A stretch of DNA of 64,000 nucleotides, taken from Symsagittifera roscoffensis. Lineage: Eukaryota > Xenacoelomorpha > Acoela > Convolutidae. A program made the translations under genes and the position numbers. Shown here one piece after another: positions 48,203-60,113 of this stretch (position 1 is its first letter; every line of letters begins with the position of its first letter). Location of the stretch: the NCBI RefSeq assembly GCF_963678635.1, contig NC_087070.1, positions 16,557,840 through 16,621,839 on the forward strand, in the 5' to 3' direction. The notes beneath the pieces were generated by a model. The model had not been told where the DNA came from and searched no databases. It saw only the letters and a program-made list of their open reading frames with translations.

Positions 48203-51200
48203 GGAACGAACTGAGTAAAATAAAACAAAATTTTTCTAAAATAGAAACCTACGAGAACTGGATGAACGCAACTCAAGTAATATAATTGTTTTTTTTTCAG
48301 CACAATTAGCACAACTCTCAGGCCTTGTTTCAAGCGCGTAATCCTATTGTAGTACCTAATGTAAACATTCACGCCTCTTAGCTTCGAAGCAGTCTAGTGG
48401 CTAAGGTGTCCGCCTCACAGTCTATCGGTCGGTTGTTCGTGGCCCAGTCACGTCGACGTATATGTCTTTGCATATCTTCGGAATTCGGCAATTACTGTGC
48501 ACGTCGAAAGTGTGAGCATTGCTTTCATAATGCAAAAATCGCAAGTGGGGGGGGGGGAACTCTAAAAAGAGCCATACTTTCTTATTTATTTAGTTTTGTT
48601 TACCTCGCAGTGGTCCTTCATGCCTACATCCACCTGGTCTCTGATGACATCTTTCATCAGCACCCACGAGGACGTGAACTCAAGTCTAGAGTAGAGCTGC
48701 AGTCTGAACCTCTGTCTGCTACTCCTCGTCAAACAGTACTTGGTGTCATCAAGTGTCATTTTATTGCCTGCCAAAATAATTATTAAATAAAATTATCATG
48801 GCGCTCAAGAAGTATTAAAGAGGATATCGAACAACTTTACCAATATAAGAAACTAGAAAAATGATAAGTAAATAGTTATTGTTCCGACTTTCGATACGAA
48901 AGTAACGGAATATTTGTGCTCGGGGTGGGGTTTTTTTTCTTCAGACAAATTTCGACTTTTTAACTAGCCATTTTTGACGGAATTTTTAAATATCATTCGA
49001 AAGGTATTGTTGTCCTGGGCTCAAATTTGAAAAGATATTTTGAAAAGATTGCCATTTTGGCCAATTTGGGACAATTAACGCGCGATATATTTCGCGCTAT
49101 TGACGCGTAAGCGGAGAGTTAATCCGTCTTAGAAATCGTTCCAAATTGGTTAAAAGAAGCTTACTTGCCATAAATGGTTTGTTACAAGGAGCGAAATCTA
49201 TCCTTTTGTTTTTTATATGGCGTGTGGGGGGATGATTTTCATAAAAAATTTCAAATTTTCGAAGAAAAAATTTTCATTTTGTTTTATTTCATTGAATTTT
49301 TTAATGTTATTGCTGCTCCATAAACCTTAAAAGGCAGTCGGAACATTCAGGGCTTCGCCCTGATACGAGCAGTCTTGTTTCTTATGTATAAATTAACTAA
49401 GTTTTCTGAAAAAGATACTTACTGGTTTGATTTTGAGGATTCGCAGATGTCAATTAGCGTTCTCAAAATAAACACTTAAAATTAGAAGACAATAATAGCT
49501 AAAAAAACCGCTGAGTTGCAGGTGACACCCGATCAAAATTTTGGTTCAACTCAAGTATTTGGCAAAAAAAATGCGTGCAGCCTCTGCGAGTGCTTCTTTT
49601 CTTGTGTAAGCAAGGTGGTATTTGTTTGCAATTTGTAAGCTAAACCAGCAGAATTTAACTTGACAAACACTAGCATAAACACATCGAAAGTTTACAGTTA
49701 TTCATATAATGGTTAGAAGCTTCCATATAATGCAGCTTTTACCAGTAGTTACATGTATTAGAAGGTCTCAAACAAGGGCGAGAAAACTACAATTAGCTCT
49801 AAAAAGTGAAATTATCAAACTTTAGAGAAGCCTGGAATAAGTGAAAATTTTGCAGTGACGGGTTTGGAGTCTCACGTTCTCGCATCTGAGCCATTGAAAA
49901 TTTTTTCAAATTAGCTACCAATGATGCAGCTTTAAATGCAAATAAATTGTCAGTGCTATCCAGCAAAAATACCACCAAACTTAAATGAAACTTTGTTAAG
50001 TGCTGCGTTGAACCTTGTCATAAGTATCCAAGGAACCTCACGTCCTTCCCTCTGAGCCACGGAGGCTTGACTAAAATTCCCACCAAATGAGTAAATTTTA
50101 CTTGCGACTCAATGTGAAACAAGTTGAATCGTACTATCACTCTACGCAAAATTCTTACCATATTTGATTCAATGGTCAAAAAATGTGTTAAACTTCACAT
50201 TGTTCATGGTACATAAAAATACGCTCCGCTCCTATGACATTTTTTCGAAAGTTGGAGCAAAAAAAAGGTTTCAAGGTTTCTTAGAAGATTGTTCAAAATC
50301 AAACCGTTAATATTACAAGATGAAATGAACTCAAACTTTTAGCTAAAAATAGGACTCAATATTAAACTACACATTTGAGATACAATGACCAGTAATTGTA
50401 GTAACACAGTCAAACAATTGATTGGAATAGTTGGATTAAACTAGCACCAAATTTGTAACTATTTTGCTCAATTAAATAAAACACAATCTATTGACAGAAG
50501 ACAATGCAAATTTACCCCAGATCTAATTATAATTATACCAATGAATGGATTTGGTTGATTTGATAACTTTTACAGCTACTATTTGTAAATTTTTGTAAAG
50601 TTCACAATTCGTCGTCCAGTTTTTGCGGAAACTTTTTTGAGGCAAACATTTCAGTTTTATCACTCTTCAGCGCAGATGTTTCCTTGGTTAAAGGCTCCCC
50701 AAAACTATTTAATTTATGCTTCGCTTGTAATTCTGATTGACTGCCAGTATTTTCTTCCTTTAATTCTGATGTTTGAGCGTGTTCGTTCACATTTTTTGCA
50801 AATTCGTTCACAACTGAACTTTGCTGGACCATATGGGAAGACATTAACATAGACATGCTGTTCATATTGTTCGTCATCACCTCCAAAACTGCTAAACTAT
50901 TCTTCATAATTTGTTGGAACTGATTTTGCTGTTGAACCTGCGAGTTCACTATCAAGGCTAAAAGCTGTTGATGCGTGAACGTTTCCTGTTCTTTGCTTTG
51001 CTTTGATTGCTCTTTTTGCTGCAGGTGTTCTTGCGAACTTTCGTCCAAACTGGACTCCCTGTGATTGATACTGCTTGATGAAAACTGATTATTAGTTGAT
51101 GATCTGTCATCAAAATACGTTGATTTTGTTCCACGGAACGAACCCTGAAATTCAAATTGAAAATGAAAAGAACTCAGATCATTAAAACATACATCAAAAT

Positions 51201-54200
51201 AATCTCCTTTTAACATAACCGCCTTGTGAAAATGCGTCTCGTTAAAATATTGAACCAAATTGGTTATCTCTGTTATGATTATACAGTTCCACAAATCAGT
51301 AAACAATTGAATTTGTTGAAATTTTTAATGGACTCAAATCAGGTCATTAATTTCACCATTTTATAACGTGACAAAACCAATTGCTGATACTTTAAAAATC
51401 CAAACAATCTGATTCTGGGAATTTCCGAGCTGGTGTAAAGCTTTCAACTGTCTAAAAAAAGTAAAACCAGTTAAGCCCTCGCTGTTGGGTCGTCTGCCAA
51501 AGATCAAACCAACCTTTCAACATTAAAGCCTAGTTTTTACGAGCTTATTGAAGACAAAAAAGTGCAGAGACCCAAGTCAAAGCTTAAATGGACCAAAAAT
51601 GAGCGAATTCTATGAAGCAGCCAAAATTAAGACAGCAGTGCTTAAACTTAGCTGTTACTTTAAGTTTGTCACCCAGCTTTTGACTGGTCTATATGGAGCT
51701 GGTAAATGATTCGACTGCTATATATGCCACCAGATAAAAGAATCGGCAATCATCAAACCAACAAAAAGGATCATAGTCGCCTGAAAACGGATCTGCAGGT
51801 CCCATGAAAATAAAAGTATATTCACATTTCTGTTAAAGCGAACTTCTTGGGTTTTATGGGAACACGACAAAAAGCAGCTCTATAAAATGCCATAATAAAA
51901 AAATTACAAATAATCCTCGAATTAGAAAAACTTTGGCTACTTCTAGGATTTGAACCCACGACCTACTGCGATCCAGAGATTATGAACATCACGCACCAAT
52001 CATGGACGCTTACTTGATAACAAACACAAGCCAGAAATAAAGCAGAGAACAGATGCTATGCATTTTACAATGTTACAGTGAAATTTCCAAACTATTGAAC
52101 ACTTTTAATGAACACTTTTATTTGCGAGTTACGTTAGAAAAAAGAAGGTTCGTAATAATACGCTAAGCTGATCGCAAGTGTACACAAAGAAAATGAACTG
52201 AACTTAAAAACCAATCAAAAGTCAAACCACGAAAAAGTATTTTTGAGCCTGAACAAATTTTTTCCTGAGCAAAGTTTTTCTTAAAAACCTTTATTTCTCG
52301 AGTAGTTTTATAGTTATAACAAGTGTTAGCTCTTTTCGATTTTCCCCATTTGAATTTCATTTTAAGAAACTAAATTTTACGTTGTCATAATGTAATGAAA
52401 TTTTGCATGGTGACTAACTATTGTGAACACATTTATACCTTCCTTCGTAACATCACGCATTCAGCCATAATAACACGTAAGATAATTGTAAAAAATGGAA
52501 ACTTTGAAATTTGGGACGAAAATGGAAAAAAGCCCAAGTGTAAATTTGCATGATATTGCTACGGCTTGTGTTTAGTCGAAGCATGTCTAAGTCGGATTTT
52601 TTTCCAAACCCCCCCGCATTGAATTTCAGTTTTGAAAAACTAATTTTACTTGGTCATAATGTGAAGAAATTTTGCACGGTGAACAAATTAGCTATTGTGA
52701 ACACATTTTTAATTCAGACTCTACTTCGTAACATCACACATTGAACTATAATATTACGTTAAACAAATATGCAAATAGAAAATTTTAAATGTAAGGGTGG
52801 GAGTGGGTGGAAAAGAGCCCGATTAGTTAACGCTTGCGAATCGCAAGCGTCAATATATATATATATAAAGTTACGCACTCACCTGTGATGATATGTTTGA
52901 GAGCTGATAAATGAGCATAGAATGAGAAATTGAGGCCAAAACGAGCAGCAGAATCACCATCCATTGCACCGACCTCGAACCCCACACGACCTCACCACCC
53001 GAAGAAAGACGAGAGAGACGAGATGTCCCTCCTCGGTGGCGTGTTCGAGTCGTTCCTCCGCCTCGGTTCAACTCAGACGAGCTTGAACCGAGACGGTGTT
53101 CGTGTTCGTTCAGTCGACTACCCAACACATCTGGCAAGGCTTCATGAATGGACCCGCATCTCTCCTAGTAATAAATAAATATATTCAAAAGCTAGTAAAA
53201 AAATAAGAAGATTCTTTAAAAAAAAGTTTTAAGAACCATTCATGGGGAGCGGACGTGAAGTGGTTACGTCTCCGCCTCTCAATCGAAAAATCAGATTTTC
53301 GAGGCCCATCATGATCAGCGCTCGTTGCTTGACGGCGAGGCAACTTTACTCAGCCAAGAAAAACAGTTTAAAAAATTGCTTGCAGATCTTGACCAGGTGT
53401 ACAAAATCGGTTCTCTAAATGAGCTGAACAGCTCGTATGTTGGTCCTTTCATCTTAGGATAAATCGTCCTAATTTTAACAAAATCATACCAAGATACAGC
53501 TTTTGAACTGCGAAAACCTTACTGTATCGTTTTTTATTTAAAGTTAAACGTTGATCCTCGTATGTTGGTTGATCTTTTTGAATTGCGAAAACCGGACTAT
53601 ATAGTTTTTTTGTTCCGACTTTCGATACGAAAGTAACGGAATATTTGTGCTCGGGGTGGGTTTTTTGTTTCTTCAGACAAATTTCGACTTTTCAACTAGC
53701 CATTTTTGACGGAATTTTTTTAATATCATTCGAAAGCTATTGTTGTCCTGAGCTCAAATTTGAAAAGATATTTTACCTGTGATCATTTTTCGTAAAGTTT
53801 TGGGGGGTTTAAAGATTGCGCGATATATTTCGCGCTGTTAACGCGTAAGCGGAGAGTTAATCCGTCTTAAAATCGTTCCAAATTGGTTGAAAAAGAAGCT
53901 TATTTGCCATAATTGATTTGTTACAAGGAGCGAAATCTTTCCTTTTGTACTTTATATGGCGGGTGGGGAATGATTTTCAAAAAAAAATTCAAAATTTAGA
54001 AAAAAAAAATTTTCATTTTATTTTTATTACATTTAATTTTTTGATGTTATTACTGCTCCATAAAACCTTAAAAGGCAGTCGGAACATTAAGGGCTTCGTT
54101 CTGATACGAGCAGTCTTGTTTAATTTAAAAAATCAATGTTGAAAGAACCACTTCAATGCACTGTTTTTTTTAATTAATCAGATTCTGATAAACAGCATGT

Positions 54201-55699
54201 AATAGTTTACAGATATCGAAAAAATTTGTAAATAATTTAAGATAGATTTTTCGATATATCATGTGAAGATCTAGTTCTCCGCATTTTGTGAAGATCACTT
54301 CTGTGAAAATCATTTTTTTTTCAAAATTTTTGAAGATCGATATTTACCATTACTTTGTGACGATCAATTTTTTTCATTATTCCGTAGAAATCGATTTATT
54401 CTTAATTTTGTGAAGATCGGGTATTCTCAATATTTCGTTTCCATGTTCAATTTTTTATATGTTAATACAAGAAACGCTAACCCTCTGTCCGATCGAGGAA
54501 TCCCTGTTCACCAGAGTACCATTGTGTTTCTTCCTTGACAGCCCTGCATGACTCAATCCAGCACTTGTGCCAGGCAGATTGCTGGCCGAATCTGACTTCT
54601 CGCTCCCATCCATATTAGCTGCTCCGCTTTGCAAATTACTACTGCCTTTCACTACTGCTGATCTGGACGCATTCGGTGGCGCTATTTTGGACTCTGATAT
54701 CTTCAGTTGTAGTGCTTTGTCCAATGCCTGAATCATGTACCAACGATAGTGACGCCTTTTATTGATAAAAATGAAGACTCTGCATCACTATCAGTAAGTC
54801 TTCCAAAAAACAGAGCCACCTACAAGATGAGGGGCGCATTTAAAAACCAAGGTCGTTCAAAATTGATACACTAACATTTTTCTTAGAAGCAAAGATCCAG
54901 ATGTCAAAAAAACAACACATTTACTGACTTTCTGAAATCGATGAGTGGGATTTAAAACCTGGGATTTAAAACTTTTAAAAGTCGACTGACTTCATCATTA
55001 ATATTTCATCAGAGCTCTTTACATGCATTACAACATGACTTTTAATGCAAATGCCCCAAAACCTTTGCTGTTCATCAATATATCCGATGAATAAATAGAA
55101 CCTACTTTAACTCAACCTACACTCCTGCCATTATGTGCCAAGTTGGGATTAGTATTCTTGAAACATTCGAATTTTCTATAGATGTACATGCAACTTATAC
55201 AGTAGAAGCCACATTGAATGCCTGAATTACTGCATCTCTCACTGGCCATTCATGTTCTATAAAAGCTGTTGCAAAAACTAACATTTGCATGCATTATTTA
55301 ATTTTAAATGGCCTAGTACTCGTGATTCACGATAATGATTCATGTCCAAGTCACGTGCTATGAGTATGCCACTTTAATTTCTATATTTTCAAGCTGATAT
55401 TTTGCGTGGATATGTTAGCACGCTGTTTCCATGCACACATTGCAAAACAAAAACTGAATGCCATCGGTTGTATATGATCGCACGTCCAATTTTGTCACAG
55501 AGCTACATATATGCAGCAATAATTGCAGCAAATTCTAAATCAGTTTGAAATCAATTATCTGTGCAATAACACCTTATAATAAGTGCAACAAACGAACGCA
55601 GCAAAAATTAGCATTCGACTGTTTCACTGATTTTTTTGACATGACTAACCGCGTATCGATAAAAAAAATTTCAATTAGAATAATATTCACGGCAAAGCT
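48203..55699. repeat. 7.5-kb tandem unit 2
   Basis: Same content and order as unit 1, offset 7494-7499 bp: tRNA-like head 48386-48446, truncated exon A 48604-48746, family-H elements 48881-49380 and 53612-54121, exons D, C and B at 50602-51144, 52883-53164 and 54482-54727. It directly precedes the partial third unit that holds the complete exon A. Confidence 0.95.
48604..48746 (-). pseudogene. Truncated exon A (VASt end), unit 2
   Basis: The last 47-48 codons of exon A with its GTAAAC donor. The 5' part and acceptor are replaced by unrelated sequence at the X-Y boundary. It cannot be spliced as an internal exon from the usual acceptor. Confidence 0.75.
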
Positions 55700-56302
55700 G
55701 GAACGAACTGAGTAAAATAAAACAAAATTTTTCTAAAATAGAAACCTACGAGAACTGGATGAACGCAACTCAAGTAATATAATTGTTTTTTTTTTCAGCA
55801 CAATTAGCACAACTCTCAGGCCTTGTTTCAAGCGCGTAATCCTATTGTAGTACCTAATGTAAACATTCACGCCTCTTAGCTTCGAAGCAGTCTAGTGGCT
55901 AAGGTGTCCGCCTCACAGTCTATCGGTCGGTTGTTCGTGGCCCAGTCACGTCGACGTATATGTCTTTGCATATCTTCGGAATTCGGCAATTACTGTGCAC
56001 GTCGAAAGTGTGAGCATTGCTTTCATAAGGCAAAAATCGCAAGTGGGGGGGGAACTCTAAAAAGAGCCATACTTTCTTATTTATTTAGTTTTGTTTACCT
56101 CGCAGTGGTCCTTCATGCCTACATCCACCTGGTCTCTGATGACATCTTTCATCAGCACCCACGAGGACGTGAACTCAAGTCTAGAGTAGAGCTGCAGTCT
56201 GAACCTCTGTCTGCTACTCCTCGTCAAACAGTACTTGGTGTGAATCACGAAGTTGTCACTGAACTTGTTGTGGTTTTTCACTGTTGCTCGAGCCCCGTAT
56301 AT
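50602..56302 (-). CDS. GRAMD1/Aster-like protein, 3' half (exons A-D), partial
   Basis: Four minus-strand exons, all joining at codon boundaries: A 56302-56099, B 54727-54482, C 53164-52883, D 51144-50602. Acceptors are TTTTTGCAG, GATTCAG, TTTATTACTAG and GAATTTCAG; donors are GAG|GTAAAC, AGG|GTTAGC (weak, uncertain) and CAG|GTGAGT. Exon A (68 codons) reads like the end of a VASt domain: TKYCLTR, a basic stretch, RLQLYSRLEF, then SSWVLMKDVIRDQ and a GMKDHCE helix that continues smoothly into exon B's ALDKALQLK. Exon B is a Ser/Asn-rich linker. Exon C has an Arg/Gly-rich stretch and then one membrane segment (about residues 66-85). Exon D is Gln/Ser-rich, possibly coiled, and ends DDEL. Known Aster proteins are single-pass ER proteins that carry cholesterol from the plasma membrane at contact sites via VASt. 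GRAM and early VASt exons are not seen in the window. Confidence 0.65.
55700..56241. repeat. Partial third unit (first 0.54 kb only)
   Basis: Matches the first 541 bp of units 1 and 2, then diverges within exon A at ACTTGGTGT. To the right of this point the exon continues as a proper coding exon with its own splice acceptor, so this copy is the native locus and the others carry a truncated copy. The arrangement is X-Y-X-Y-X, with X about 0.54 kb and Y about 6.96 kb. Confidence 0.95.
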
Positions 56303-58106
56303 CTGCAAAAACAAGAAACAAAACATAACCATGTGAGCAGCAAACTAAACACAGATACTGATACTGCGTGATATATAATGGCAAATACAAAGCGACACAA
56401 TGGCAAAAACCTGACAACACAGCTCAAAACATAAGACTTCAGAGAAAAGCCATAAATCGAACCCAAGCCTCAGATTTCGAAAAAAACTCATTTAATCACA
56501 ACAGCGCAGAAACTGTTTTCTCACATGAAAATGAAAACAATCAGTAACGCGCATCAGCAGATATATCTTGTGTTTGGAGCCGAAATAAAATCCGGAAACA
56601 AATCTTTGAATCCGACTACTTCCTTCTGCTCTTTGTTTGTGAATTAATTAGAGTAAAAAACACATAAAACTCAGCGTAAATAAAGCCTTTTCCCGAAAAA
56701 AATTGCACGACAAATACGTGAAAACTCAACTCGTTCATCATCATTCAAAAATAGCCAACAAGCAGGTCAAACAACGGTTATGAACTCAAGGAAACTAATT
56801 AAAATAACTTACTAGTTTTAAGAAACCTAAATGGTTTTTTTTAAATTTGACATTTTAAAACTGCAGCGAAAAAATATCAAGAGCAAAATATGATTGACAA
56901 TTTTGAATTAAATCAGCCCAATTTGAGAAAACTGGGTCACTTGGTAACTTTTTTTATTCGGCTGGCGAAGTTACTTTCGAAACTGCAGTGCTGATTTTGA
57001 GGTTTCGATTAGATAAGAAAAGAAGAGAACAAATGTTACTTTTACCAGAATTGTACCAGAATTATTATGGCGCAATTTATTTTCCAAAAAATCGTAGCCA
57101 AAACTTTACCCCAAAAACGGCAATCCTGACGTTTTTAAGTTAACCAAAATAAGTACGCTAAACTACCACTTAAATTGATGAAAAATTCATAATAAGAAGA
57201 GCCTCTTACACAGCCGACTTGTTTTTCGAAAACACTGACTTGTTTTTAAAAAATCTCAATTTTCCAAGAAAAAAATAGAGGGCCTTAAATCTCTTTGAAT
57301 TTCTAGAACAATTTTTGATTGACAATTGTTTGATAAGAATAACCCAATTTGGGAAAACTGGATCAATGGGTTAATTTTTTATTTCGCTAGGGAATCTGAG
57401 AATTGGATTCCATTATCAAATTAGAAGTTGACCATGTTTTTAAAACCTTTACATTTTCCCTTTTCGATAGTGGAATTTGCCTTCTTTTCAACAGAGGATA
57501 TCAACTGAACTAAAAAAAATCATAAGTCAAAACGCGAAAAAGTAAATTGGAGCCTTAACAAATTTTAAGACTTTTCCTAAGAAAAAACCGAAAAAAAAAT
57601 TGTTACGACCTATATTAGAGTTTGATCTCTGTTCCTCGACTCTTGAAACTGACATCTTATTGGTTCAAGCAAAAATATTTTCTTAAATTCAGATTTTTGG
57701 AGATCTAAATCTCAGTCGGGCTGGGCTGTGTAAGGGGCTTCTTTTGTTACAAATTTTTCATCTTTTACCTTGGTAGTTTTACCGTAATTCCTGATTTACT
57801 AGAAAATCAGAATAGCCAATTTTGGGGGTAAAATTTTGGCTTTGAATTTAATGCACAATTAAATGCACATTAATAATTCAGGTAAAAATGTGAGCAAATG
57901 TTGTTCTCTTCCTTTTTTGTGTAATCCTAACCCAACTAGAGAAATTTTCCAATTAATTATTATTATGAACTTACATAGATACAAAAGTCAAAATGAAGGG
58001 ATAAAATTCCTTCGTCTACGATTGAAAGGTTTAGACAAGAATCAGTTTCTCTACAGTTTGAACAGAAGCAGGCAAAACGCCAGGTACACGTGAGTTATGA
58101 CTGGAG
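56303..58106. other. Presumed intron upstream of exon A; R1 repeats
   Basis: No upstream Aster-like exon was found here by eye. Two copies of the dispersed R1 repeat lie at about 56928-57000 and 57335-57650 (AATTTG-GAAAACTGG-TCA start; GGAGCCT-AACAA and CGACCTAT further on). A 76-codon plus frame at 57863-58093 has no recognised domain. Confidence 0.45.
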
Positions 58107-58583
58107 TGTAACTCATAGAGTAATTTCGGATAGGGTACACCGTCTGCTCGTCACGCTATCTTATTTTCGGCCGGATAGATTCGTGCAACTTCTTAGTCTA
58201 ATACCGATCCTAATCTTACTCTTATACTATCTAGTCTCAGGTTGTTTAACTAGTCTCTGCTAGGCTCAATAGATCTAGGGTATACTGGTTTATTGCGGCT
58301 GCTGAAGTGCTCGGGAGAGTCCAACTAATTTCTAAGTTAAATTCAAATCTCTCTGGTGCTGAAATTACAAGTAACTTCAGCACTTACAAATAAGTGGGTT
58401 GTTAGTTAGATGGATCATGATTGGTTAATATTAAATACTTTACATTGGTAAAACATTTAATTTATCCAATCATAAAATATAGTTTAGATCAGGTTCCACC
58501 CATCCGGGTTTTACAGAGTTTTTTAGAACAGTTCTTTTGTAGTTCAAGGATGGATGATGGACGTTGGTATTTGGCGAACATCA
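58107..58583 (-). repeat. Candidate 3' LTR of the env-bearing element
   Basis: On the minus strand this 477-bp segment would run from TGATGTTCGCC to GAGTTACA, i.e. TG...CA ends. Just upstream (plus 58584-58607) is a purine-rich tract on the coding strand (A/G with few interruptions), as expected of a polypurine tract. Inside, in the right order, are a TATATTTTA box (about 58473-58482) and AATAAA (58294-58289). The strong strand asymmetry of 58.1-64 kb stops here. The 5' LTR would lie beyond the window, so the key test, LTR identity, cannot be made. Confidence 0.3.
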
Positions 58584-58607
58584 TTTTTCTTTTGTTTCCT
58601 TTTTGTT

Positions 58608-60113
58608 AAGGAAGTTCCAGGGATCTGGAATTGAGGACACAAGACGTTGTGTTCTTCTTGTGACAACGACTGAGTCTCTGCAACAGCATCAATTCTGGTT
58701 TCAGAATGGTTGGCTATGTCAGGTTTTTCTGTTCTTCGGAGAGAACTTCTTTTGTGTTTGATCTAGCTCGGGAATGGCGTGGAGATTGTGCGTGGAGGGG
58801 ATGCCTGGTTACTCGGATCTGTACGTATACTTGAACATCGAGGTGGTCATTGGTCTAGTTCAATGAAGTCCTTTTCTGCGAGGTCAAGTCGTACTCTAAA
58901 TCCTTTGAGTTGTGATTGTGAGCGGCATATCGATTATAGTTGGTCATTCTCTCTCGAGTGTAGTGAGGTCGTCTTGTCTTTTGATGTTCGTCCTTGGTGT
59001 TGTATTCTGATCTATATATTGCATCATGTGATTTTACATTTTATAAAACTTTTATTAATTTAATATTTTTTAATTATGATTTTAGTTAGTTGTTTTCACA
59101 AAAGCTTTTTGTTTTAGTTCGGTTATTTTGAAGAGTTACTCACCCTTGAGTAGCTCTTATTAAAAATAAAGGTGTGGTTACAAAGCGTGGATGTAGCACG
59201 GTGGGTTAGGCCGGCTATAGAGCATGCTCAGGACGTCCTTTCCTGGTGGGTTAGGCCAGGTGTGGGAGTATGATTTCATGCGGTTTTTATGAGGGGTCCT
59301 GTTATGTGACAACATTTTATGTTGGGTTTGTTGTGGTTTTACTTATGTTTTGTTGGTTATGTACTTTTTCCAAAAAGCAAATTGTTTGTGGTATGGGTTT
59401 GTCTTTTGACTTTTTTGTGTTTTATTATTTCTTTCTAAGACTTTGTAATAGTCTTCAAAAGAATAAATTATCCAGTTTTAAACTGGGTTAATCCGGTTTG
59501 GGTACCGTTGGTTTCCTTTTCTTAGTCATGCTGTTATTTTATGATTTGTGGTATTTAGTAAGCTGCGTTGGTTAGTTTTGTTTAGTATATGATTCCTTTC
59601 CAACCGGGTTAAAGGAAAGTTTGAAACTTGTTACTATTTGTTAGAGTTGTTGAGTGTGAAAACTTGAAACTGAAATTCATTATTTTAAACAATTCTTCGT
59701 GGGCGAGCTGTGCGAGTGTGGATAGAATTTCTGTGCGAATGAATGAAAATATCAAAAGGTTAGTACTGCAATTGCATTTTATTAATTTACTGCATAGAAT
59801 TTGGAAATTTACTGCTAGTAATGGGGGAATTTTAAGATACAAATTTTCATCATATGTAGATTTACTGCTTTTAGGGGAAAATTTTATAAATTAATTTACT
59901 GCATTGGTATTATATTTATTTAATTGTTGGTGCAAAAGTTAAATAGGGTTTTAAATAGTTTTGAAGAAGTTTGCTATTTTTTATTTTTCTTTTGTGAATT
60001 TTTCAGATGATTGAAGATGAAGGCTAAAAATCTAAAGAAAACATGAATAAGGAATGGTGAGTTTTTCAATATTTTAATTAGTTAGTAATATTCATTTAGT
60101 TCATACTTACCTG
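58608..60113. other. Non-coding 3' part of the env-bearing element
   Basis: T/G-rich on the plus strand, like the coding part to its right. A GTGGGTTAGGCC motif occurs twice (about 59200-59213 and 59245-59258) and a GAGTTACTC/GAGTAGCTC inverted pair lies at about 59132-59157. Plus-strand frames of 65-94 codons here are antisense to the inferred transcript, have biased T/G composition and no domain, and are not supported as genes. Confidence 0.4.

Noticed and set aside
58779-59491. Plus-strand frames of 94 and 73 codons
   Set aside because: Antisense to the inferred element transcript, with composition explained by T/G skew and no recognised domain.
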